Positions 26,795 through 35,937 are shown, numbered from the stretch's first letter. The stretch: DNA of 64,000 nucleotides from DASUAS01 sp963750045 (GCA_963750045.1 CAVVPD010000002.1:434001-498000), one strand, 5' to 3'. Numbers and translations: made by a program. Notes: generated from the sequence alone by a model not told the origin.

Positions 26795-27361
26795 ATGTCT
26801 CGTCTCGGACCCTGGCAACCTACTGACGCCGACGAACGTCTCGACCGCATGGAATCGTTGGCCGCGATCCGCCAACTGCCGATGCGTTACGCCGTCGCGG
26901 TCGACTCCCGGAACATGGACGACCTGGTGGCGCTCTTCGTGCGCGACGTCCGGGTCGGTCGCGATCAGACCGGGCGCGCCGCGCTGCGCGCGTGGTTCGT
27001 CGACACACTCTCGAAACCGAAGATGTCGGTGCATCTCGTCGCCAACCACGTCATCGACTTCGACGACGCCGACCACGCGCGCGGGATCGTGTACTGCCGC
27101 GACGAGCTCTCACGACCCGACGGCACGTGGGACTACGGCATGCTCCAGTACTGGGACACCTACGCGCGCGTCGACGGCGAGTGGTGCTTCCAGCGGCGCA
27201 AGTTCCTCCGCTGGTACATGGTCGACGCGCTCGAGCGTCCGTATCACGGGGCCGGTGTCGGCGCCGATCACGACTCGCTGACCACCGCCCAGCTCCCCGA
27301 GGCGTTCGAGTCCTGGGCCCGGTTCTGGGCGGAAGTGGGCTCAGACCCCTTCGCCGGCTGA
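26795..27361 (+). CDS. SnoaL-like (NTF2 fold) protein, 188 aa
   Basis: Starts at the ATG at 26795, with TAGCGT 7 nt upstream. The core ESLAAIRQLPMRYAVAVDSRNMDDLVALF and SVHLVANHVIDF, then WDTYARVDGEWCFQRRKFLRWYMVD, fits a SnoaL_4 domain with a longer C-terminus than the other two copies. The 3' end overlaps a convergent FMN-type gene by 21 bp. Its function is not known; cluster context suggests hydration or isomerisation of a small catabolic intermediate. Confidence 0.82.
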   Translation: MSRLGPWQPTDADERLDRMESLAAIRQLPMRYAVAVDSRNMDDLVALFVRDVRVGRDQTGRAALRAWFVDTLSKPKMSVHLVANHVIDFDDADHARGIVYCRDELSRPDGTWDYGMLQYWDTYARVDGEWCFQRRKFLRWYMVDALERPYHGAGVGADHDSLTTAQLPEAFESWARFWAEVGSDPFAG

Positions 27362-27727
27362 GCGCAGCAGCGGCACGCATTCGTTGCCCCCACCTGACGG
27401 CGCGGGTCGGTGCAACACCGCGTTCGTCGGCTCGAGCGTCACTTCGTGGCCGCCCTCGACCGGCGCCACCTTTGTGACCGTCGCGTCGACGATGAGGCTG
27501 AAGCCACCACGCGCGGCCGGCGGCCAGAGCAGCGCGACCTGCCGTCGGGCCGCGGCGTTCGCCGCGGTCGTGTTCCCCGCGGGGACGACGACGAGATCGC
27601 CGACCCACCGGATGGGGACCGCGACACTGTGCGGCCGGCCGTCGTCGCGGACCGTGAGCAGGTAGGCGTCGGTGCCGAACTCGTCGATCCGCCCCTGCAA
27701 TTCGTCCAGCGACACTGCGATGCTCAC
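27341..27727 (-). CDS. Pyridoxamine 5'-phosphate oxidase-like flavin/F420 split-barrel protein
   Basis: 128 aa from the GTG at 27727 (TAGTTT 7 nt upstream). The split-barrel pattern is AYLLTVRDDGRPHSVAVPIRWVGDLVVVPAG, then AARRQVALLWPP and SLIVDATVTKV. Many actinobacterial members use F420 or bind haem/FMN. It stands alone, convergent with the SnoaL-like gene. Cofactor and substrate cannot be told from these residues. Confidence 0.75.
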   Translation of the reverse strand: MSIAVSLDELQGRIDEFGTDAYLLTVRDDGRPHSVAVPIRWVGDLVVVPAGNTTAANAAARRQVALLWPPAARGGFSLIVDATVTKVAPVEGGHEVTLEPTNAVLHRPAPSGGGNECVPLLRSAGEGV

Positions 27728-27811
27728 GAGCACCAAACTAGACGCAAGGAACGGAACGGCGGACACCAAGGCACGAAGAACCGGCGGTCCACCCCGCCCA
27801 CCGTGGGGAGC

Positions 27812-27994
27812 TCACGCTTTCTCGGGCGTGGGATACGGGCAGTGACGGCACCCCGACCGGCAACACTCGCCGCGGGCGGCCAGCTCCGCCGCGGTGAAGA
27901 CGAAGAAGCCCGAGACCGGATCGGCGTAACCCGGCTCGCCCGCCGCAACCGCGCGGTCGTGCGCCTCGGTGATGGGATCCGAGGTCGAGCTCAC
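27812..27994 (-). CDS. DUF5522-like small cysteine-rich protein
   Basis: 60 aa, starting at a GTG that overlaps the stop of the upstream methyltransferase by 3 bp. The C-terminal CCRSGCRHCPYP with FVFTAAELAARGE before it matches the small DUF5522 family, in which the cysteines probably bind a metal. Function is unknown. It forms a two-gene transcript with the methyltransferase. Confidence 0.75.
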   Translation of the reverse strand: MSSTSDPITEAHDRAVAAGEPGYADPVSGFFVFTAAELAARGECCRSGCRHCPYPTPEKA

Positions 27995-28725
27995 CCCGGA
28001 CGACGGCCGACGAGTGCGCGGAGCCCAGTCGGGAGGACTTCCTCACCGAACGCGCGGAGGACACGCACTTCGGCTCCTTCGGCCGCGAGCAACGCAGGCA
28101 CGCGCGTAGTGTCGATCATCACGTTGTCGTGGCGCTCGTCGTCACGACGCCACGAACCGTCGTCATTCCGGAGGAACGTCGTCATGTCCCGCACGAAGCG
28201 GTCGGGCGTGGGTACCGCGTACTCGGTGATGATCGCCCAGTCGTCGCCCACGCGGGCGTGCGTCGGCGCGTCGACCCGCGTCGCCGCCCACTCCAGATCG
28301 CACAGGTCGATTGCGAAGACGCCGTCTGGCGCGAGCGCGCGAGCGAGCGCCACCAGCGCGTGCTCGATGGCTCCGGCGGTGGGCAGGTAGCTCAGCACGT
28401 GCCCGACCGACACCACGGCGTCGACCTGTGGCACCGGATCGTCGGGCAGGGTGAGCCGCTCGATTCCTTCCGCGTCGGGCACGGTCGCCCGCGCCAACTC
28501 GAGCATCGCCGGCGATGCGTCGGTCGCGAGCACGCGGTGGCCGTGGTCGAGGAGGTGACGCGTCAGCAACCCACTACCGCACCCGACCTCCAGCACCAGC
28601 CCCCCGCGCTCCCGCACCGGCTCGAGGAGTGCGAGGAGCCCGGGCGCGCACATGTCGGCATGGAATCCGAAGCCCCGGTGGTGGACGAGGGCCAGATCGT
28701 GCCGGTAGTACGGCTCGGAATCCAC
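27991..28725 (-). CDS. Class I SAM-dependent methyltransferase
   Basis: 244 aa from the GTG at 28725 (TACGCT 6 nt upstream). The SAM site is VLEVGCGSGLLTRHLL with the acidic ATDASPAML motif II, and FAIDLCDLEW further on. It resembles small-molecule methyltransferases of unknown substrate. The following DUF5522-like gene overlaps it, so they are coupled. Confidence 0.88.
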   Translation of the reverse strand: MDSEPYYRHDLALVHHRGFGFHADMCAPGLLALLEPVRERGGLVLEVGCGSGLLTRHLLDHGHRVLATDASPAMLELARATVPDAEGIERLTLPDDPVPQVDAVVSVGHVLSYLPTAGAIEHALVALARALAPDGVFAIDLCDLEWAATRVDAPTHARVGDDWAIITEYAVPTPDRFVRDMTTFLRNDDGSWRRDDERHDNVMIDTTRVPALLAAEGAEVRVLRAFGEEVLPTGLRALVGRRPG

Positions 28726-29035
28726 CCGGTCAGCGTACGACCCGCTCGGGACGCGCTGCTCGGGACAGCGGGTGAGCACGCGTCGCGGTGTCGCCGTCGC
28801 CCCGGCGCGCGTTGTTCGGACCGTCGACCGCGAGCAGGTTCAGCTGGTCGTTGGCGAAGGCCCGCCGTTGCGAAGCCGACCAGCGGCACCGATGCCCGCC
28901 ACCACCTCCGGTGATGGCCGCGACGCGTCCGGCGAGCAAGGGGTCCAGGGCCGTCGATCACGGCAGCCTCCCAGGGTCAGGGTCGCTCGACGTGGCCCGC
29001 TGGACGCGTCGCGGTCGCCGCGACACACTCCCTCC
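28726..29035. other. Intergenic stretch with a decayed SDR fragment and no clear gene
   Basis: 310 bp between the divergent methyltransferase and the CocE-type gene. It carries the methyltransferase -10 box (AGCGTA, 28732-28737) and a minus-strand segment that reads like a broken SDR N-terminus (see the entry at 28879). No open frame here has a ribosome site and family support on either strand. The promoter of the CocE gene is probably in the last 60 bp but no clear -10 box was seen. Confidence 0.5.
28879..28950 (-). pseudogene. Fragment of an SDR N-terminus
   Basis: The minus strand reads DPLLAGRVAAITGGGG and, after a one-base shift, GIGAA. Together they spell the glycine motif TGxxxGIG of an SDR. 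Beyond this the sequence loses SDR character in any frame, and no Tyr-x3-Lys segment follows. Unlike the single-indel genes nearby, more than one shift would be needed, so this looks like a true remnant. Confidence 0.35.
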
Positions 29036-30646
29036 ATGAGGAAGCGGACGAACGATGTCGAGATCGAGCGCGACGTCAAGGTGGAGATGCCGGACGGAGT
29101 CGCCCTGCTCGCCGACGTCTACCACCCCATCGGCATCGACGATGCGCCGACCCTGCTCGAGCGCACCCCCTACGGGCGGGCGGGCATCAGTTCCGGTGCA
29201 GGCCCGGAGTTCGCCGCCCGGGGCTACCGGTACGTGCTGCAAGCGTGTCGGGGCACCGACGGCTCCGGCGGTTCGCACAGCTACTTCGCCGAAGCGCCCG
29301 ATGGTCGCGCCACGGCCGACTGGATCGCCGAGCAACGGTGGTTCGACGGCAGGCTCGGCAGCTACGGCGCGAGCTACATGGGGTTCACGCAGTGGGCGCT
29401 GGCGTCGACCCGGCCGCCGTACCTCCAGGCCATGGCCGTGGCGCTGTCGACCTCGGTGCGCCAGTTCTCCTGGTACCCCGGCGACTCGCTCGCACTCGAG
29501 GTGATCATCCCCTGGGATCTCGGCGCGGTGATGTTCAACAAGCCGCAGACCACGGCGATCGTCGACGACGTCACTCCCGAGGCGGTCGAGCGCCGCATGG
29601 AGGAGCTCCGGGCCGCTTTCGACCACCTCCCGCTCGGCGACGTGATCCGCCACCTCACCGGCGAGGACCTGCCCCTCTTCCAGGACCAGCTCGCCCACGG
29701 CGGTCGCGACGATCCGTTCTGGGCCGCGGTCGACTTCCGGGGCGGTCTCGCCGAGTGGACGGTGCCGACCCTGCTCGTCGACGGTTGGCACGACTATCCA
29801 CTGCCCGGGGTGCTCGACGACTACGCGATCCTGCGGGATTCCGCCGCGCCCGTGCACCTCCGCATCGGTGCCGGCGGACACCTCGGGGGCGGTGGTGAAG
29901 GGGGTATGACCGACGCGCCCCTGGACTGGTTCGACACGTACCTCCGGGACGAGCCCGGGCTGTTGTCCGATCGGCCGGTGTCCGTCCACGTGCAGGGCGA
30001 CGGCAGTACCTGGCGCGACTTCGCCGACTGGCCGCCGCCGGCGACCCCCACCACCTGGTACCTACACCCCGGCGGTCGCCTCGCGACCGACGCGCCCACC
30101 GCAGGTTCCGACCCCGACCGCTATCGCTACGACCCCGCCGACCCCACGCCGTCTCTCGGCGGGATCGGCATGCTGACCGGTGGAGCCGCCGACAACCGAC
30201 CACTCGAGGCACGCCCTGACGTGCTCGTGTACACGAGCGACGCGCTCCCCGAGCCGCTCGAGCTCATCGGTCCGGTGTCGGCCGAGCTGCACGTGACGTC
30301 GAGCCTCGACCACGTCGACTTCTTCGTGCGCGTGTGCGACGTGCACCCGGACGGGACGTCGCGCAACGTGTGCGATGGACTGCAACGGTTCACGCCGGAC
30401 TCCATCGCGCGCGCGGATGACGGCACGTTCGTCGCCGCCATCGCGGTCTGGCCCATCGGGCACCGGTTCGCGGAGGGTCACCGAGTCCGGGTCCAGGTGT
30501 CGAGCGGTTGCCATCCGGTGTACGCGCGGAACCTCGGCACCGGCGAGCCCGCGGCCACCGCGACCGAGACGCGCGTCGCCGACCAGGCCGTCTACCACCA
30601 ACCCGGTCGGCTCTCGACCATCGTGCTCCCCCACGCAGCTCCTTGA
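29036..30646 (+). CDS. CocE/NonD-family (X-Pro dipeptidyl-peptidase S15) serine hydrolase
   Basis: 536 aa from the ATG at 29036. The nucleophile elbow is GSYGASYMGFTQW; the acid lies in LVDGWHDYPL and the His in IGAGGHLGGGGEG. The C-terminal jelly-roll domain is visible (VSAELHVTSSLDHVDFFVRVCDVHPDG). Length and order match CocE-type acyl hydrolases and related esterases/amidases. There is no signal peptide, so it should be cytosolic. Its stop codon is part of the -35 box of the next gene. Confidence 0.92.
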   Translation: MRKRTNDVEIERDVKVEMPDGVALLADVYHPIGIDDAPTLLERTPYGRAGISSGAGPEFAARGYRYVLQACRGTDGSGGSHSYFAEAPDGRATADWIAEQRWFDGRLGSYGASYMGFTQWALASTRPPYLQAMAVALSTSVRQFSWYPGDSLALEVIIPWDLGAVMFNKPQTTAIVDDVTPEAVERRMEELRAAFDHLPLGDVIRHLTGEDLPLFQDQLAHGGRDDPFWAAVDFRGGLAEWTVPTLLVDGWHDYPLPGVLDDYAILRDSAAPVHLRIGAGGHLGGGGEGGMTDAPLDWFDTYLRDEPGLLSDRPVSVHVQGDGSTWRDFADWPPPATPTTWYLHPGGRLATDAPTAGSDPDRYRYDPADPTPSLGGIGMLTGGAADNRPLEARPDVLVYTSDALPEPLELIGPVSAELHVTSSLDHVDFFVRVCDVHPDGTSRNVCDGLQRFTPDSIARADDGTFVAAIAVWPIGHRFAEGHRVRVQVSSGCHPVYARNLGTGEPAATATETRVADQAVYHQPGRLSTIVLPHAAP

Positions 30647-30672
30647 CAGCGAGCGGAGCGAGTTCATACCGT
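30643..30672 (+). promoter_or_regulatory. Sigma-70-type promoter for the MDR/sulfotransferase pair
   Basis: TTGACA (30643-30648), 18-nt spacer, TACCGT (30667-30672). This is the closest match to the housekeeping consensus seen in the window. The -35 box includes the TGA stop of the CocE-type gene. A leader with GAGGGGG precedes the ATG at 30713. Confidence 0.65.
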
Positions 30673-30712
30673 CCGTAGCCCCGGCGGCCGCCGGGAGACC
30701 GAGGGGGCACCG

Positions 30713-31747
30713 ATGCGAGCAGTACGAGTCGTGCAACACGCCGCGCCGAAGGACGCGCTCGAGCTGCAGGACATCCCCGTTCCCGAGCCCGGTCCCGGCG
30801 AGGTGTTGATCGCGGTCGCCGGGGCGTCGCTGAACTTCGGCGACATCGCCCGTTGCCGCGGTACGGTCGCCAGCGTGATGGGCCAGGTCCCCTTCACCAT
30901 AGGGATGGACGTGTGCGGAGTGGTGGAGGCGGCCGGCGAGGGGGCCGAGGAGTGGATCGGTCGCCGCGTGGTCGCGATGACGAACCAGTCGTTCGGTGGT
31001 GTCGCCGACTACGCGCTGGCAACGGTCGGCGCGGTGTTCGACGCACCAGCCGAGCTCGACGATCTCGAGGCCGCCGCGTTCACCCTGCCGTTCCACACCG
31101 GGTACCTCGCCATCCAGAAGCGGGCGCGACTCCAGGCGGGCGAGACGCTGCTCGTCGTCGGCGGCGCGAGCGCGGTCGGCACCGCCATGATCCAACTCGG
31201 CGTCGCCGCCGGCGCGAAGGTCATCGCCATCGCCGGCGGGCCCGACAAGGGAACGATCTGTCGCGACCTCGGCGCCGAGCCGATCGACCACCTCACCGAA
31301 GACGTGTTCGACCGGGTGATGGCCCTCACCGAGGGCCACGGCGCCGACGTCGCGGTCGACATGATCGGCGGCGAGGGCACCGAGACCATCTGGACGTGCA
31401 TGGCCCGGGAAGGGCGGTACGTGCCGGTCGGGTTCAACGACGACCCGGAGTCCGGGCTCACGGGGCGCCCGCTTCGCAAGGTCTCGATGGGCAACATCAC
31501 GATCATGGGCGTGATGCTCGGCTACAACGAGATGCCGATCGAGTTCCGGCGCTTCGGTCTCAACACGTTTCCGCGCTCGACGGGAGAGGAAGTGCACGCG
31601 GCGCTGTGCGCGCTCGTGAGCGCCGGCGCGATCCGACCGGTGATCGGCCGGGTGATCACGATGGACGAGGTCGCGTCCGCGCTCGACGACCACGAGCAGC
31701 GGAAGACGAGTGGCCGCACTGTCGTGAACGTGCAGTCTCAGAGCTAG
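30713..31747 (+). CDS. Quinone-oxidoreductase-like MDR (zinc-independent)
   Basis: 344 aa: ASLNFGDIARCRG, the coenzyme loop GGASAVGTAMIQLG, VDMIGGEG, and C-terminal ITMDEVASALDDHE. The structural and catalytic zinc ligands of alcohol dehydrogenases are absent (GMDVCGV in place of GHE). It is a typical NADPH:quinone or enoyl reductase-like protein. It is the first of a two-gene transcript with the sulfotransferase at 31753 (6-bp gap). Confidence 0.9.
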   Translation: MRAVRVVQHAAPKDALELQDIPVPEPGPGEVLIAVAGASLNFGDIARCRGTVASVMGQVPFTIGMDVCGVVEAAGEGAEEWIGRRVVAMTNQSFGGVADYALATVGAVFDAPAELDDLEAAAFTLPFHTGYLAIQKRARLQAGETLLVVGGASAVGTAMIQLGVAAGAKVIAIAGGPDKGTICRDLGAEPIDHLTEDVFDRVMALTEGHGADVAVDMIGGEGTETIWTCMAREGRYVPVGFNDDPESGLTGRPLRKVSMGNITIMGVMLGYNEMPIEFRRFGLNTFPRSTGEEVHAALCALVSAGAIRPVIGRVITMDEVASALDDHEQRKTSGRTVVNVQSQS

Positions 31748-31752
31748 CGACG

Positions 31753-32904
31753 ATGACCGACCTCCGGCCGGAGTCGCTGATCGCCGACGCCCGCGCCGCG
31801 ACCGGCCTCGACGACTTCGGCCCGGGCACCTTCCGCGAAGGGCTCGACGTGCTCTGCGATTCGCTGAACCACGAGGCGCAGCTGAGCGAGCTCGGCGACG
31901 CCGCGGTCCCGCGGATGCTCGCCGGATCGCTTGCCAACCGGTTGCGGGTGGTCGACTGGATCGCGGGCCACCCGGACGTGGCGGCGGAGCGTATCGACGC
32001 CCCCATCGTGGTGATCGGCATGTTCCGTGCCGGGACGACGCTCCTGAGTCGACTGTTCGACCAGGATCCGCGCAACCGCGGCCTGCTCATGTGGGAAGCG
32101 GGTGACAGCGTGCCCCCGCCGACACCGGAGAACCACCGGTCGGGGCCCCGGGTCGACGCGGTGCACGCCGCCAACGAGATGCTGATCCAGCTGAACCCGA
32201 TGGTCGACGTCGTGCACCACGAGCAGGCAGACGAGGCGACCGAGTGCATCACGGTGATGAGTCAGGACTTCAGGAGCCTCACGTACGAAGCGATCACCAA
32301 CGTGCCTGCCTACAGCCGGTGGTTGCTGGGCACCGACCAGCGCTCTGCATACGAGTACCACCGCAAGGTGCTCCAGGTGCTGCAGAGCGGCGGGGTACGA
32401 GGCCGGTGGACGCTCAAGAGCCCGCACCACGCGATCGCGCTCGACCAGCTCACCGCGGTCTATCCGGACGCCCGGCTCGTGCTGCTCCACCGTGACCCGG
32501 TGGTGCTCACCGCGTCGGTCTGCAGCCTGATCAACACGCTCTCGTCGACGTTCAGCGACACCGACCACCGCGCCTACATCGGCGAACACTGGCCGGCGAT
32601 GCTGGAGGAATCGGTGCGGCGCATCGACGCGTTCCGCGACGCGCACCCCGAGCACCCGATCGTCGACGTGCAGTACAAGGACCTCGTGCAGGATCCGGCG
32701 GCCGCCGTGGCAGCGATCTACGAGGCGTGCGGTGACACGCTCGACCACGTCGGCGGCGCCGCGATCGCCTCCTACGTCGACGCGCACCCGAAGGGCCAGT
32801 TCGGCGCGCACCAGTACGACGTCACCGAGTTCGGCCTCGACGCGAACGAGCTCCGCGAGCGCTTCGCCGGCTACACCGAGCGCTACTGCATCCCGCGCGA
32901 GTAG
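31753..32904 (+). CDS. Sulfotransferase family protein, paralogue of the one at 21056
   Basis: 383 aa. PIVVIGMFRAGTT replaces the usual GMPRSGTT at the PAPS loop, with Phe-Arg-Ala in place of Pro-Arg-Ser, and the second site reads LVLLHRDPVVLTASV. N-terminal helices, the LxxRLFDQDPRNR region and the NPMVDVVHHEQ segment align with the first copy, so they are clear paralogues. Both are encoded next to oxidoreductases, but on different strands and in different operons. Confidence 0.88.
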   Translation: MTDLRPESLIADARAATGLDDFGPGTFREGLDVLCDSLNHEAQLSELGDAAVPRMLAGSLANRLRVVDWIAGHPDVAAERIDAPIVVIGMFRAGTTLLSRLFDQDPRNRGLLMWEAGDSVPPPTPENHRSGPRVDAVHAANEMLIQLNPMVDVVHHEQADEATECITVMSQDFRSLTYEAITNVPAYSRWLLGTDQRSAYEYHRKVLQVLQSGGVRGRWTLKSPHHAIALDQLTAVYPDARLVLLHRDPVVLTASVCSLINTLSSTFSDTDHRAYIGEHWPAMLEESVRRIDAFRDAHPEHPIVDVQYKDLVQDPAAAVAAIYEACGDTLDHVGGAAIASYVDAHPKGQFGAHQYDVTEFGLDANELRERFAGYTERYCIPRE

Positions 32905-32928
32905 CCCCCGAGCAGCGGAGGCGACGCA

Positions 32929-33666
32929 TCACCGCCCCGACCGCCCCTCACCCCAGGCGTCGATCGGGCTGTGGAGCGACAGCCCCCCGTCGACCTCCAG
33001 GACCTGGCCGGTCACCCACGGCAGTGCGTGCAGCGCGAGGATCGCCTCGGCGATGTCATCGGCCGAGCCGAGGCGCCCCAACGAGGTCCGCTCCGCCACG
33101 TGTCGGAGCCACCCCTCGTCGACGGGCGCGCCTCCCAGCATGGGTGTGGCCGTCACTCCCGGTGCCACGGCGTTGACCCTGACTGCCGGTGCCCACTCGG
33201 CCGCGGCGACCTTCACCACCATGCTCAACGCGGCCTTCGACGCGCAGTAGGCGCCCATGTTCCGGTCCACGATGCGCGCGCTCACACTCGAGGTGGCGAC
33301 GATCGACGCGCTCAGCTCGTGTTCGGCGTAGCGGCGCGCCCACGCCCGCATCACCAACCAGGGTCCGGTCGTGTTCACCGCGAGCACCCGGTCCCAGTCG
33401 GCCCGGTCGAGATCGGCGAGCAGCCCCGAGTGCCCGATGCCCGCGGTGACCGTGATCTCCGTCGGGATCGCGCGACACCGGCCGAGCGTCGCGGTGAGCG
33501 CATCGTCGATCTGCGAGGCGTCAGTGACGTCGCACACGATGTCCGCGCTCTCGTGGACGTCCCACGTGACCGTCTCGCGGCCAGAGCGCCGGTAGTGCTC
33601 GACCACGGCGGCGCCAATCCCCGAGGCGCCGCCCACGACGACACCCGCTCCCCCCTGAGTCGTCAC
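32929..33666 (-). CDS. SDR-family oxidoreductase
   Basis: 245 aa from the GTG at 33666, with GAAGGGG as ribosome site. GGASGIGAAV is the cofactor loop, ATSSVSAR the serine region, YCASKAALS the active site, and VLEVDGGLSLHS the C-terminus. VTVTAGIGHSG replaces the usual NNAG motif (TAG), a minor variant. It is convergent with the sulfotransferase and 15 bp from the next minus gene. Confidence 0.88.
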   Translation of the reverse strand: MTTQGGAGVVVGGASGIGAAVVEHYRRSGRETVTWDVHESADIVCDVTDASQIDDALTATLGRCRAIPTEITVTAGIGHSGLLADLDRADWDRVLAVNTTGPWLVMRAWARRYAEHELSASIVATSSVSARIVDRNMGAYCASKAALSMVVKVAAAEWAPAVRVNAVAPGVTATPMLGGAPVDEGWLRHVAERTSLGRLGSADDIAEAILALHALPWVTGQVLEVDGGLSLHSPIDAWGEGRSGR

Positions 33667-33681
33667 GGCAACCCCTTCTCG

Positions 33682-34264
33682 TCAGATCGAGCCACAGACC
33701 GGGATCTTGCCAGGGACGTCCAGGTCGGAGCCCATGGTCACGTACACCACGGTGACGTACCCCTGGGGCCCGAAGCCGGCGAGGCGGACCCACTTGGTGG
33801 TGGGCCCGGCCGGGCCGGCGACCGACTCACCGTCGATCACGCAGGCGACGAACACCTCGTGGCCGGTCTCGACGGTGCCGACGATCGCGGTAATTCGTCC
33901 CCGGCCCCTCCCGAACGTTGAGACCGGTGGTGACCCGGTACGGACCCGACGGCCTCGGCGCGGTCGTCGTGGTGCTGCGCGGCGCCCGGCGGGCGGTGGT
34001 GCCTTCCTTCGATCTATCGGACCCCGCGACCGAGAGATAGGCGGCCGCGAACACGCCGACACCCGCGGCGACGAACACCAGCAGCCCGATCCCCCGACGC
34101 CATCGCCGGCGCCGTTGCCGGCGCTGCGCTGCGAGCTCGCGGGGGTTCGGCGGAGCCGGAGCCCCCGGTACGCCCTCCTCGGCCCGATCCTCCTCCACCA
34201 CGATGATCGTACGACGCTCGGGGGGCGGCGCGGGTTGCGCGGCCCTCCGAGCGTGGCCACTCAC
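33682..34264 (-). CDS. Membrane-anchored SH3-like hypothetical protein, apparently frameshifted
   Basis: About 193 aa if one extra base near 33889-33892 is ignored. It has a basic N-terminus, one membrane segment (GIGLLVFVAAGVGVFAAAYLSV), a Ser/Thr-rich linker (RSTTTTAPRPSG) and an SH3b-like start (GLNVREGPGTNY). The second frame continues AIVGTVETGHEVFVACVIDG to PVCGSI. Such proteins are usually exported cell-wall-associated anchors. The divergent crotonase promoter lies directly upstream. Confidence 0.7.
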
Positions 34265-34329
34265 GCCGGTCGCGGTGGCCAGGCTCGTATACGTTATGCA
34301 AATCTCGGGAAGGGAGCGGGTGACAGCCG
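34265..34329. promoter_or_regulatory. Divergent promoter with overlapping -10 boxes
   Basis: TATACGTTAT around 34288-34297 gives TACGTT on the plus strand (34290-34295) and TAACGT on the minus strand (34291-34296). The plus leader contains a purine-rich AAGGGAG before the ATG at 34330, so this mRNA is leadered. Confidence 0.5.
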
Positions 34330-35145
34330 ATGACCGATCGCTACGGACTCACGACCATCGCCACCGAGCTGCAGGACGACGGTGTGCTCGTCGTGACCCT
34401 CAACCGGCCCGACAAGGGCAACGCCCTCGACACGGTGATGCATCTCGAGCTCAAGGTGCTCTACGAGAGGATCGTCGCCGACGAGGAGCTGAATGCCATC
34501 GTGCTCACGGGCGCCGGGAAGTACTTCTCGGTCGGCGCCGACTTCGGGGTGATGGACGAGAACACCGGATATCCCGACGGACACCCCGGCCTGCTCACCG
34601 AGTCGGTCGGCATGGCGCGCAACATCCTCGCGGTACGCCCGCCCATGATCGCCGCCATCAACGGTGACGCCATCGGCATCGGCGCGACCATCGCGCTGTT
34701 CTGCGACGTCGTGTACATGGCCGACCATGCACGCATCGGCGACCCGCACGTGCGCGCGGGCATGGTGTGCGGCGACGGAGGTGCGGTGCTGTGGCCGATC
34801 CTCATGGGGCCGAACCGGGCCAAGGAATACCTCATGACCGGTGACCTCGTCCCCGCGGCCGAGGCCGACCGGCTCGGGCTCGTGAACCACCTGGTCCCGG
34901 CCGAGCAGCTCATGGACCAGGCGATGGCGATGGCGCAGCGCCTCGCGCGCGGGCCTGCGGTCGCCATCCGTTTCAACAAGCGTCTCGTGAACAAGGACCT
35001 CGAGACGCGCGTCGCTCAGCTCTATGACCTGTCGGTCGCGTTCGAGGCGATCAGCATCGAGACCCGCGACCACCGGGAGGCGGTGGCGTCATTCCTCGAG
35101 AAACGACCCGCCGACTTCCGTTCCGGCAAGGCCGGGGGCACCTGA
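34330..35145 (+). CDS. Enoyl-CoA hydratase/isomerase family protein, both catalytic Glu replaced
   Basis: 271 aa. VVTLNRPDKGNALD and YFSVGADFGVM give the crotonase oxyanion half. GIGATIALFCDV has Thr at the first catalytic Glu, and IGDPHVRAGMVCGDGGA has His where PE is expected. The C-terminus (FNKRLVNKDLETRVAQLYDLSV) is normal. It may carry out a non-hydratase reaction. It is convergent with the SDR at 35155. Confidence 0.87.
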   Translation: MTDRYGLTTIATELQDDGVLVVTLNRPDKGNALDTVMHLELKVLYERIVADEELNAIVLTGAGKYFSVGADFGVMDENTGYPDGHPGLLTESVGMARNILAVRPPMIAAINGDAIGIGATIALFCDVVYMADHARIGDPHVRAGMVCGDGGAVLWPILMGPNRAKEYLMTGDLVPAAEADRLGLVNHLVPAEQLMDQAMAMAQRLARGPAVAIRFNKRLVNKDLETRVAQLYDLSVAFEAISIETRDHREAVASFLEKRPADFRSGKAGGT

Positions 35146-35154
35146 TCCGTCCCG

Positions 35155-35937
35155 CTAGTGCGGCACCATCCCGCCGTCGGCCAGCACCACCTGGCCGGTC
35201 ATGAAGCTGCCGGCGTCGGACACGAGGAACATGACCGGACCGATCATCTCGTCGGGATGCGCGGCGCGGTTCATCGGGCTCGCCGCCGCCATGCGGGCCT
35301 GCGCCTCCGGTGGGTTGTTGCGCACCATGTCGGTGTCGATCGTTCCGGGCGCGAGTGCGTTGACGCGGATCCCGAGCGGCGCCCACTCCTTGGCCATCGC
35401 CCGCGTGAACGCCATCAGCGCGGCTTTGGCGCCGGAGTACATCGACACCTGCGGTGACGCGAGGAACGCGCCGGCCGAGATCACGTTGACCACCGCGGCG
35501 TGCTGGCTGGCGACGAGGTGCGGCAACGCGTACTGCACGAGGAACACCGGGCCCCGGAGGTTGACGTCGTAGGACTTGTTCCACCCGTCGACAGTGAACT
35601 CGCCGAGTGGGAACGCCAGGCTGGTGGCCGCGTTGTTGATCACGATGTCGAGACACCCGAAGCGGTCGACCGTCGCGTCGACGAGAGCCGAGAGGCCGTC
35701 GAGGTCGCCCATGTGCGTGGGAATGCCGAGTGCCTCGCCGCCCATGCCGACGAGGTGCGCCTCGGTCTCGGCGCATGCGTCGGCCTTGCGGCTGGCGACG
35801 ACCACCTTGGCCCCTGCGCACACCAGCCCTTCGGCAAGGGATCGACCGATCCCGCGCGTGCCGCCGGTGACGATGGCGACGCGGTCGGTGAGGTCGAAGA
35901 GCTTCGAATACTGCTCGCGGTTCACAGGGGTCTCCAT
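35155..35937 (-). CDS. SDR-family oxidoreductase
   Basis: 260 aa: TGGTRGIGRSLAEGL, IVINNAATSL, NVISAGAFLA, the active-site YSGAKAALMAF and C-terminal TGQVVLADGG. The extended N-terminus (METPVNREQYSKLFDLTDR) is a few residues longer than usual. Its start overlaps the crotonase gene upstream by 16 bp. It is the third gene of the TetR/crotonase/SDR transcript under the 29-bp palindrome. Confidence 0.9.
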   Translation of the reverse strand: METPVNREQYSKLFDLTDRVAIVTGGTRGIGRSLAEGLVCAGAKVVVASRKADACAETEAHLVGMGGEALGIPTHMGDLDGLSALVDATVDRFGCLDIVINNAATSLAFPLGEFTVDGWNKSYDVNLRGPVFLVQYALPHLVASQHAAVVNVISAGAFLASPQVSMYSGAKAALMAFTRAMAKEWAPLGIRVNALAPGTIDTDMVRNNPPEAQARMAAASPMNRAAHPDEMIGPVMFLVSDAGSFMTGQVVLADGGMVPH

